A stretch of 64,000 nt of DNA, taken from positions 35,431-99,430 of the forward strand of contig JAPLOM010000035.1 in assembly GCA_026400755.1 (NCBI GenBank), in the 5' to 3' direction. The first letter of the stretch is position 1. Each line of letters starts with the position of its first letter. Positions 8,167 through 14,819 of this stretch are shown here, piece by piece. The notes beneath the pieces were generated by a model. That model was not told the DNA's origin, did no database searches, and saw nothing but the letters and a program-made list of their open reading frames with translations. A program made the position numbers and the translations under genes. Source of the stretch: Alphaproteobacteria bacterium (GTDB lineage: Bacteria > Pseudomonadota > Alphaproteobacteria > CADEGL01).

Positions 8167-8544
8167 CTAATGCTTGATCTCTGCGCCAGGCCAATAGCCT
8201 TTGGCACGCCAGACTTCATATTTGTTCAGCCACTTCGCGGCGCGGCCGATCACGAATCTCAAGTTGTGGAGGCCGGGATTCCACATTGAGGCGTGCAGGT
8301 AGCAAATGTGACCGGCATTATATCTGTGCGGCGAGTCCGTTACGGAGGGAGCATCGATGTAGACTCGCGGCATCTCGTTCGGGTAGCTGTCAGGAAATTT
8401 GATCGACAAGACATATTGTCTCCCGATCGTCGTCTGGACTGCGGTTTTCGCGAAGACCTTGCCGTCTGGAGTTGGGCGAAGTTCCACGAGCGCGAAAGTT
8501 TCCTGCGCTTCCGCGAACTCTCTCTGAATGCGCGCCATATCCAT
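8167..8544 (-). CDS. E2-like ubiquitin-conjugating enzyme
   Basis: A 125-residue compact E2/UBC-fold protein. Key points: FPDSYPNEMPRVYID (strand 3/4 with the YPxxxP loop), then PHRYNAGHICYLHASMWNP, which aligns well with the eukaryotic HPN-to-catalytic-Cys segment; Cys81 is the predicted thioester Cys. The C-terminal WLNKYEVWRAKGYWPG is typical of prokaryotic E2 families. A canonical HPN Asn is not present. The ATG at 8544 is chosen over the longer TTG at 8556 because GAGG lies six bases upstream; that GAGG overlaps the stop codon of the short ORF before it, implying translational coupling. It should accept the modifier from the E1 encoded two genes downstream. Confidence 0.88.
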   Translation of the reverse strand: MDMARIQREFAEAQETFALVELRPTPDGKVFAKTAVQTTIGRQYVLSIKFPDSYPNEMPRVYIDAPSVTDSPHRYNAGHICYLHASMWNPGLHNLRFVIGRAAKWLNKYEVWRAKGYWPGAEIKH

Positions 8545-8552
8545 CGCCAACC

Positions 8553-8698
8553 TCAATATTCCCCGCCGAGGTTTTCGCGCATGGTCAGCGGCTTCTTGTT
8601 GCCCATGTCAGAGATCGTGGCCTTGCCGATCTCCCTGATTTCGCCGTTCGGAAGAATCTGAATCGGCGTTAGCTTGAAAATTCACCTAATTCGGCCAT
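8553..8698 (-). CDS. Short candidate modifier peptide ending LGGEY (one-base frameshift)
   Basis: An in-frame stretch of 42 codons (8681 down to the TGA at 8555-8553) ends MRENLGGEY and stops exactly on the E2 gene's ribosome-binding site. It has no ATG, GTG or TTG start of useful length. A very good start exists at 8698 (ATGGCCGAA, with GGGGAGGGG eight bases upstream), but that frame stops after nine codons. Adding one T to the four-T run at 8680-8677 joins the two into a 48-residue protein, starting MAELGEFFKLTPIQ and ending GGEY. A Gly-Gly followed by two residues is what a JAMM-matured modifier would show. At 48 residues it is shorter than any beta-grasp ubiquitin fold, so it may be a remnant, a Pup-like flexible tag, or a leader peptide. 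Confidence 0.45.
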
Positions 8699-8809
8699 TT
8701 GGTTGGCCCCTCCCCGCATCACTGCTACGCTCCGGATGCATCTCATCAGTCCCGGGCACGCCTCTTGCAGCCTTGGTCTAGATGACCGCCTTACCGAGAG
8801 AGTCGAGCA

Positions 8810-9760
8810 ATGGCCGAGAATAAACCCCGCCCTGCCCTCCGCCCGGCCGCCACCAAGCCGGCCCAGGCCCAGCGTCCGATGGCTCCGGCCGCGGCGGCCC
8901 GTCCCGCGGCGCCCGCTCCGGCGGCCACGGCAGCGAACACGGCCATCCAGCGGCCGGCGGAACAGCGGCCCGGCCTGCCTCTCTTCTATAAAGACCCGCG
9001 GCCCCTGGCGCGCGACCGGCATGCGGGCAAGAGCCTCAAGAACACAGCCAGCCTATCCTTCGCGGCCAATTCCAACGCCGTGCCGGTGACGCTGGAGGAA
9101 TTCGGCATCGCCTCGCGCCACTATCCCATCGTCTTCAGCATGGAGAAGCCCGCCGTCGCGGTCGCCGTGCTGGGCTTCCGCCGGGGCGAGAATCTGTTCA
9201 TCGACGGCCAGGGCCGCTGGGCGCCCGAGTCCTATGTGCCCGGCTATATCCGCCGCTATCCCTTCATCTTCATGGAGATGAAGGAGCGCAACCAATACAT
9301 GCTGTGCGTCGACGAGGCCGCGAACCTGTTGGAGGACAACGGCACGCGTCCCTTGTTCGAAGGCAACCAGCCGTCCGATCTGACCAAGCGCGCGCTGGAG
9401 TTCTGCGCGGCCTATCACCGCCAGTCGGTTTTGACGCAGCGCTTCGCCGAGGCGATCGAATCCCACGGGCTGTTGTCCGACAAGGGCGCCAACGTGACCG
9501 TGCCCGGCGGCCAGACCATCGCGCTGCAGGGCATCCGCCAGATCGACCAGGACAAGTTTCGCACCCTGCCCGACAGCGTGATCCTGGAGTGGCACAAGAA
9601 CGGCTTTCTCTTCGCCATCCACGCGCACTTCATCTCGCTGGGCAACTGGCCGGGCCTGGGCCAGCGCCTCGGCCGCCTGTTGCGCACGGTGAAGCCGGTG
9701 GTGGTGCCCGGGACCAAGCCGGCGACGCCTCGACCCACGGCTCCAGCCGGACGCGCGTGA
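8810..9760 (+). CDS. SapC family protein
   Basis: 316 residues. The first 55 are Ala/Pro-rich and probably disordered. The rest matches the SapC family: LFYKDPRPLARDRHAG, then YPIVFSMEKPAVAVAVLG, RYPFIF and CVDEAA. The family is named after an S-layer transport gene in Campylobacter but is widespread in proteobacteria without a proven role. It is divergent from the ubiquitin-like cassette, with a shared upstream gap of about 110 bp. A MaoC-domain gene follows with a GTGA overlap, so the two are co-translated, which is an unusual partnership. Confidence 0.85.
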   Translation: MAENKPRPALRPAATKPAQAQRPMAPAAAARPAAPAPAATAANTAIQRPAEQRPGLPLFYKDPRPLARDRHAGKSLKNTASLSFAANSNAVPVTLEEFGIASRHYPIVFSMEKPAVAVAVLGFRRGENLFIDGQGRWAPESYVPGYIRRYPFIFMEMKERNQYMLCVDEAANLLEDNGTRPLFEGNQPSDLTKRALEFCAAYHRQSVLTQRFAEAIESHGLLSDKGANVTVPGGQTIALQGIRQIDQDKFRTLPDSVILEWHKNGFLFAIHAHFISLGNWPGLGQRLGRLLRTVKPVVVPGTKPATPRPTAPAGRA

Positions 9761-10233
9761 AGGGCAACTACTTCGAGCATTTCGCCGAGGGTCAGTTCTA
9801 TCGCACGGGCAGCCGCACGCTGACCGAGGCGGAGATCACGGACTTCGCGCGCCAGTACGACCCGCAGATCATCCACACCGACCCCAAGGCCGCCGCCGAG
9901 TCGCACTATGGCGGCATCATCGCGAGCGGGCTTCAGACGCTGGCCGTCACGTTCCTGCTGTTCTTCGACGCCGACATCTTCGGCCAGGCGTTCGAGGTGG
10001 GCGTCGGCGCCGACGCGTTGCGCTGGAACAAGCCCGTGCGCTCGGGCGACAGCCTGACCGCCGAGGTCGAGGTGATGGAGGCGCAGCCGTCGCGCTCCAT
10101 GCCCCATTGCGGCGTGGTGAAGACGCGCATTCGCACGCTGAACCAGCACGGCGAGACGGTGATGTCGCTGGTCTCGGTGGATTTGGTGAAGCGCGACCCG
10201 GCCAAGATCAGCGCAGCTTCCGCCGCTCGGTGA
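9757..10233 (+). CDS. MaoC-family (R)-specific enoyl-CoA hydratase
   Basis: A 158-residue hot-dog-fold hydratase. YFEHFAEGQ begins the MaoC domain, and DPQIIHTDP with the later YGGIIASG are the catalytic Asp/His hydratase-2 motif and the conserved acyl-pocket Gly-rich turn. LVSVDLVKR closes the fold. Start GTG at 9757 overlaps the sapC TGA. It probably hydrates 2-enoyl-CoA to (R)-3-hydroxyacyl-CoA. The 3' end overlaps the convergent CaiB gene by 26 bp, an unusual tail-to-tail overlap. Confidence 0.9.
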   Translation: MKGNYFEHFAEGQFYRTGSRTLTEAEITDFARQYDPQIIHTDPKAAAESHYGGIIASGLQTLAVTFLLFFDADIFGQAFEVGVGADALRWNKPVRSGDSLTAEVEVMEAQPSRSMPHCGVVKTRIRTLNQHGETVMSLVSVDLVKRDPAKISAASAAR

Positions 10234-11410
10234 ACACGACGCCGTCCTTCACGAGGCCATCGATCTCGGCGTCGGAATAGCCGGCTTCCTTCAGGATGGC
10301 CTGGCCGTCGGCCGCGAATTGCGGCGGCTTGCGGCGGACGCTGCCGGGCGTGCGGCCGAGCTTGGTCGGAATGCCCGTGCCCTGATAGCCGTCCAGCTCG
10401 ACCACCATCTCGCGGTGCTTCGTGTGCGGATGAGCGACCACCTCGGGCATGGCCTGCACGGCGCCCGCCGGCACGCCGGCCGCGAGCAGGCGCTTGCACA
10501 ACTCTTCCGGGTCGGCCTTGAGAAACAGCGCGCGCAAGGCTTCGTCCAGATCCTTACGGTTCGTGAGCCGGTCGGAATTCACGCGGAAGCGCGGGTCGTC
10601 GGCCAACTCCGGCACGCCCAGCTCCTGGCACAGGATGCGGAACTGGCGGTCGTTGCCGGCGCCGACGAAGACGTTGCGCGTCTTGGTCGCGTACTGGTCG
10701 TAGGGCGTCAGGTTCGGATGCGAATCGCCCGTGGGCGTGGGCGTCTTGCCCGACATGAAGAAGTTGGCCGCGTGCGGATGCAGCAGCGCCACGCCCGTGT
10801 CGTAGAGCGAAACTTCGAGGAACTGGCCCTTGCCGGATTTCTGCCGCTCGTAGATCGCCATCAGCACGCCGATGGCCGCGTTCATGCCCGCGCACAGGTC
10901 AATGATGGGAATGCCGACGCGCACGGGGCCGCTCTCGGGCGTGCCGTTGATGCTCATCAAGCCCGACAGCGCCTGCGCCACCGCGTCATAGCCCGGGAAG
11001 CCGCCGAACGGCCCGTCGGCGCCAAAGCCCGTGACGCGGCAATGGATCAAGCCGGGGAATTTTTTGCTGAGCGCGTCGTAGCCGATGCCCCATTTCTCCA
11101 TCGTGCCGGTCTTGAAGTTCTCGACCAGCACATCCGCGCCCTCAAGCAGCCGAAAGAGGACCTCTTGGCCCTTCTTGCTGCCCAGGTCGAGCGCGACCGA
11201 GCGCTTGTTGCGGTTGAGGCCGCTGAAATAGGCGCTGATACCCTCCTTGAACGGGGGACCCCATTCCCTCGTGTCGTCGCCCTGGGGCGGCTCGACCTTC
11301 ACCACGTCCGCGCCATGGTCGGCCAGGATCTGCCCGCAATAGGGACCGCCCAGGACGCGCGAGATGTCCACGACCTTGAGGCCCGCGAGCGCGCCACCGT
11401 TCTTGCTCAT
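10208..11410 (-). CDS. CaiB/BaiF family CoA-transferase (class III)
   Basis: A 400-residue class III (formyl-CoA-transferase-like) enzyme that moves CoA between carboxylates. Visible are the N-terminal LAGLKVVDISRVLGGPYCGQ (20 residues), VKVEPPQGDDTREWGPP, NRNKRSVALDL, and the catalytic-Asp region VGIPIIDLCAGMNAA. Start ATG at 11410 overlaps the TGA of the CoA-transferase beta gene (ATGA), so they are translationally coupled. It is the last gene of the minus-strand acyl-CoA operon. The acid substrate is not deducible. Confidence 0.92.
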   Translation of the reverse strand: MSKNGGALAGLKVVDISRVLGGPYCGQILADHGADVVKVEPPQGDDTREWGPPFKEGISAYFSGLNRNKRSVALDLGSKKGQEVLFRLLEGADVLVENFKTGTMEKWGIGYDALSKKFPGLIHCRVTGFGADGPFGGFPGYDAVAQALSGLMSINGTPESGPVRVGIPIIDLCAGMNAAIGVLMAIYERQKSGKGQFLEVSLYDTGVALLHPHAANFFMSGKTPTPTGDSHPNLTPYDQYATKTRNVFVGAGNDRQFRILCQELGVPELADDPRFRVNSDRLTNRKDLDEALRALFLKADPEELCKRLLAAGVPAGAVQAMPEVVAHPHTKHREMVVELDGYQGTGIPTKLGRTPGSVRRKPPQFAADGQAILKEAGYSDAEIDGLVKDGVVFTERRKLR

Positions 11411-12156
11411 ACCCGATTCTCCTTGTCGTCCGAACCGCACATCACAGTGGCGGCGAATTGTGGGTAGGTTTCCGCGACCTCGTCGCGCACCGGTCCGCGC
11501 AGGAGCGCGAGCAGCTCCGGCTCCGGCGCGGGTGTCACGTCGACATGCGCCGTGCGGTCGAATTCGAAGCCCGTGCTGGCCTCCACGTCCGCGACTGAGA
11601 AGCCGGGATGGACAGTCTCCAGCCGGAAGCGCTGGCGCGCCTTGTCGAAGGCGAACAGCGCCTTGCCGGTGAGGAGCGCGTAAGGGCCGCCTGGCCGATA
11701 GACATTCGGTTCGCTTACACCAGGCGCGCTGATGAAATCGACCTTGGGCACGAAGACGCGCGGGGTGTGCTCCTCGCGGAACAGGATCACGCGCGGCACG
11801 AGGAAATAGAGATAGGCCGAACCGAACGAGCCGGGCCAGCGCACGTCGGTGCGCGGATAGCCGCCCGTGCCCACGAGATTGATGTTGGCCTGGCCGTCGA
11901 TCTGGCCACCGCCCAGGAAGAAGGCGTCGATGCGCCCTTGCGCCGCGCAGTCGAACAGCTCGCGCCCGCCGTCGGTGAAGAAGTTGTTCTTGCGGCTGCC
12001 CAGCACCGAGACGCGCAGATGTCCGTCCGAAAGCCTGCGTGCGGCCAGCGCGGCCGCGCCCGGAATGGGCGACGAAGCGCCGACCGCGACATGGTTCAGC
12101 CCGCGCAGCATGCGCGTGATGGATGCGATCAGAAGTTCCTGCGGCGTGAAATCCAT
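11407..12156 (-). CDS. CoA-transferase family I, beta subunit (GctB/IpdB-like)
   Basis: 249 residues. The ATG at 12156 (MDFTPQELLIAS) is chosen because the longer in-frame extension overlaps the alpha gene. It shows VAVGASSPIPGAAALAARR at the N-terminus and FFLGGGQIDGQANIN in the centre. True class I CoA transferases carry a catalytic Glu in an ENG/ESG motif here; this protein shows VLGSRKNN and no obvious Glu. That recalls IpdAB-type enzymes, which use the fold for C-C hydrolysis in steroid degradation. Whether it is transferase or hydrolase is unresolved. It follows alpha by 10 bp. Confidence 0.8.
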   Translation of the reverse strand: MDFTPQELLIASITRMLRGLNHVAVGASSPIPGAAALAARRLSDGHLRVSVLGSRKNNFFTDGGRELFDCAAQGRIDAFFLGGGQIDGQANINLVGTGGYPRTDVRWPGSFGSAYLYFLVPRVILFREEHTPRVFVPKVDFISAPGVSEPNVYRPGGPYALLTGKALFAFDKARQRFRLETVHPGFSVADVEASTGFEFDRTAHVDVTPAPEPELLALLRGPVRDEVAETYPQFAATVMCGSDDKENRV

Positions 12157-12166
12157 GGTGCGCGGA

Positions 12167-12997
12167 TCAGGCGGCGCGGCGGCCCGCCAGGACGTGCTGG
12201 GCGAGATAGGCGCGGAAGCCGTCCTCGCTGCGCGCCGTGCGGACATAGTCGGCGATGTGGGCGGCGTCCGGTTCGTAGCGCCCTTCGAGCCCGATGGGCC
12301 AGGCGCCACGTTCGGCCTCGGCGATCGCGGAAACATAGAGCGCGGGGATCACGCCCGCGGCCAGCCGCTCGTCCTCGAGCAGGCTTTGCTCCTGGATCGT
12401 CTCGGCGGTGACCAGGGTGCGCTTGGCGGCGTGGGCCATGGTGACCAGTTCGCGCCGCCGGCCGATCCACACATTCCCCTCGCGGTCGGCCAGGGGCACA
12501 TGGAACAGCGCGATGTCGGGCTGGATCGCAGGCAGCAGCACGATCGGATCGTCGCCCTCAGCCAACGGATTCTGGATGGTGCGCCAGTCGGTCCGGTAGC
12601 GCAGCATGTCGGTGCCGATGATGCCTCGCAGCGGCATGAAGGGGATGCCCTTCTCCGCGGCCTGGAACGCCGCGTGGATGGCGGGACATGTAGCGTCGCG
12701 GATGTGGACGGCGCCGCTTTTCACGGCGGCGGAAAACCGCGGCGCGGGCCCGGCTTCGCCCAGCGTGATGGCCGCGGCCTCGATGGTCTCGACACAGCCG
12801 GCGCCGATCAGAAGCTCGGCCTGAAGCCCGCTGGTCGGCACGGCGACCAGATGAAGCCGTTTGACGCCACGGCGGATCAGTGCCCGTGTGGCTTCCATCG
12901 CGACGCCGGAATAATCCGGCGGCACGGCCAGAAGCGCGCCATCCGGCACCTGCGCCGCCAGCGCGTCGAGGGAAACGATAGGTCCGTGCTCGGCCAT
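12167..12997 (-). CDS. CoA-transferase family I, alpha subunit (GctA/IpdA-like)
   Basis: 276 residues with the class I alpha fold: IRRGVKRLHLVAVPTSGLQ, GCVETIEA, PFMPLRGIIGTDM, and DIALFHVPLADREGNVWIG (a conserved substrate/CoA-site block). It forms the heterodimer with the beta subunit encoded 10 bp downstream. Surrounded by two enoyl-CoA hydratases, CaiB and an acyl-CoA synthetase, it belongs to a CoA-thioester degradation pathway. It could be glutaconate-CoA-transferase-like or IpdA-like; the sequence alone does not separate them. Confidence 0.83.
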   Translation of the reverse strand: MAEHGPIVSLDALAAQVPDGALLAVPPDYSGVAMEATRALIRRGVKRLHLVAVPTSGLQAELLIGAGCVETIEAAAITLGEAGPAPRFSAAVKSGAVHIRDATCPAIHAAFQAAEKGIPFMPLRGIIGTDMLRYRTDWRTIQNPLAEGDDPIVLLPAIQPDIALFHVPLADREGNVWIGRRRELVTMAHAAKRTLVTAETIQEQSLLEDERLAAGVIPALYVSAIAEAERGAWPIGLEGRYEPDAAHIADYVRTARSEDGFRAYLAQHVLAGRRAA

Positions 12998-13061
12998 GGG
13001 GCAGTGATAGCCGATTTTACGCTCGCCGGTAAGGGCGCGGGCGACCCACGCTCCTATTCGG

Positions 13062-13880
13062 CTATTCGAACGGCTTGAATTGCGCGTCGCGCCACTTCAT
13101 GGCCGCGCCCAGGCTTTCGCCGTAGCGGATTTCGCTGAACTTGGTCTTCTCGGGCGTATCGGTGGCGTCCAGGATGGTGGCCGCCTCGGCGCCGTACTGA
13201 AGCGCCGCCGGCATGCCCATGGCGGCATAGGTGTTGTTGATCGCGTGCTTGTTCCACTGCAGGCACGCCAGCGCCACGCGCGACATCCGCTTGGCGATCT
13301 TCGTGACTTCCGCCTGGAGATCGGCCTTCGGGAACACCCGGCTGACAAGGCCGATGTGCGCGGCCTCCTCGGCACCGAACGTGTCGCCGGTGAAGATGTA
13401 TTCGCGGCAACGCTGGCCGACGACCCACGGCATGGACAGGCACGAGATGCCGGTCGAGAAGCGGGATTCGACCACGCCGAATTTCGCGTCGTCGGAGCAA
13501 TAGCGAATGTCGCACATCTGGGCCAACTCCATGGCGCCCGCCAGGCAGTAGCCGTCGATCATGGCGATCACCGGCTTGGAACAGCGCCAGACGCAGGAGT
13601 TGTAGTCGAGGTCCATGTGGATGCGCTTGGTCCAGCCCTCGATGCTCTTGCGGAACTCGGCCTGCTGCGGATCGTTCAGGTCGTAGCCCGCGGAGAAGGC
13701 CTTGCCGCCCGCGCCGGTCAGGATGAGGACGCGCACCTCGGGGTCGGCGTCCGCCTTGGCGACGGCGTCCTTCACCTCCGCACACAACTCCAAGCTCATG
13801 GCGTTGAGCTGCTTGGGCCGGTTCATGGTGATGGTCGCGACGCGGTCGTCGACCGCATAGAGGATGTGCTGATAGCTCAT
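13062..13880 (-). CDS. Enoyl-CoA hydratase/isomerase (crotonase), copy 1
   Basis: A 272-residue crotonase-fold enzyme. Oxyanion-hole segments are KAFSAGYDL and GYCLAGAMEL, and MNRPKQLNAMS is the standard crotonase start block. It is a close paralogue of the gene at 13960-14781: both run YAxDDRVATIT, then MPWVVGQRCREYI, and end in KWRDxQFKxFE. Tandem duplication with divergence in the acyl-pocket region (residues 70-100) suggests two related substrates or sequential steps. Confidence 0.92.
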   Translation of the reverse strand: MSYQHILYAVDDRVATITMNRPKQLNAMSLELCAEVKDAVAKADADPEVRVLILTGAGGKAFSAGYDLNDPQQAEFRKSIEGWTKRIHMDLDYNSCVWRCSKPVIAMIDGYCLAGAMELAQMCDIRYCSDDAKFGVVESRFSTGISCLSMPWVVGQRCREYIFTGDTFGAEEAAHIGLVSRVFPKADLQAEVTKIAKRMSRVALACLQWNKHAINNTYAAMGMPAALQYGAEAATILDATDTPEKTKFSEIRYGESLGAAMKWRDAQFKPFE

Positions 13881-13918
13881 GGTCTGCTCCGCTGGCGTTT
13901 CGGACGGCGAAAAGAAAG

Positions 13919-13952
13919 CGCCGTCATGCCGGTTTGATCCGGCATGACGGCG
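13919..13952. terminator. Perfect 14-bp inverted repeat between the two crotonase genes
   Basis: Arms 13919-13932 and 13939-13952 are perfectly complementary, with a six-base loop tttgat. There is no T-run on either side, so it is a mobile-type intergenic repeat (the CGTCATGCCGG palindrome class seen in many proteobacteria), an attenuator or an RNA-processing site rather than a classic terminator. Confidence 0.7.
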
Positions 13953-13959
13953 GCTCGCG

Positions 13960-14781
13960 CTATTCGAACTTTTTGAACTGGTCGTCGCGCCACTTCATGG
14001 CCTCGCCCAACCCCACCGTATGGCGCAGGCGGTTGAACTCCTTCAACTCCGGTGTCTCGGTCGCATCCAGGATGGCGCCCGCTTCGGCGCCGTATTGCAG
14101 CGCCGAGTTCATGCCCATGGTCTGATAGGTGTTGTTGATGGCGCGCTTGTTCCACTGCAGGCATGCCAGCGCCACGCGCGACATGCGCTTGGCGATCTTG
14201 GTCACCTCTTTCTCGATATCGGCCTTGGGGAACACCCGACTGACCAGGCCGATGCGCGCGGCCTCCTCTGCGCCGAACGTATCGCCGGTGTAGATGTATT
14301 CGCGGCAGCGCTGGCCGACCACCCACGGCATGGAAAGGCAGGCGATGGCGGCCGAGAAACGCGTCTCGACGACGCCGAACTTCGAATCGTCCGAGCAGTA
14401 GCGCACATCGCACATCTGCACGAGCTCAAGCGCGCCCGCGAGGCAAAAGCCGTTGATCATGGCGATCACGGGCTTCGAGCACTTCCAGACGCTCTTGTTG
14501 TATTCGAGGTCGTGATTCATGCGCCAATGCCAGCCCTCGATGCCCTTGTCGCGATAGGCCGCGCCCTCGGGGTCGAGAAGGTCATAGCCGGCGGAGAAGG
14601 CCTTGCCGCCCGTACCGGTCAGTATGACGACGCGCACTTCTGGATCGGCGTCGGCCTTGGCCACCGCGTCCTTCACCTCGCGGCAGAGCGCTAGGCTCAT
14701 GGCGTTCATCTTCTTGGGGCGGTTGAGCGTGATGGTCGCCACCCGGTCGTCGGTCGCGTACAGGATGTTTTCGTAGGCCAT
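13960..14781 (-). CDS. Enoyl-CoA hydratase/isomerase (crotonase), copy 2
   Basis: A 273-residue crotonase-fold enzyme, upstream paralogue of the previous one. The oxyanion hole is formed by KAFSAGYDL and GFCLAGALEL. It differs from copy 1 mainly around residues 70-95 (LDPEGAAYRDKG, then WHWRMNHDLEYNK), which lines the acyl pocket. It starts 38 bp after the NDP-forming acyl-CoA synthetase, with GGAGGAG-like purines before the ATG. Confidence 0.92.
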   Translation of the reverse strand: MAYENILYATDDRVATITLNRPKKMNAMSLALCREVKDAVAKADADPEVRVVILTGTGGKAFSAGYDLLDPEGAAYRDKGIEGWHWRMNHDLEYNKSVWKCSKPVIAMINGFCLAGALELVQMCDVRYCSDDSKFGVVETRFSAAIACLSMPWVVGQRCREYIYTGDTFGAEEAARIGLVSRVFPKADIEKEVTKIAKRMSRVALACLQWNKRAINNTYQTMGMNSALQYGAEAGAILDATETPELKEFNRLRHTVGLGEAMKWRDDQFKKFE

Positions 14782-14819
14782 GGTCTTCTCCTCCTTGGAA
14801 ATACGGGTGATCGGACGTC

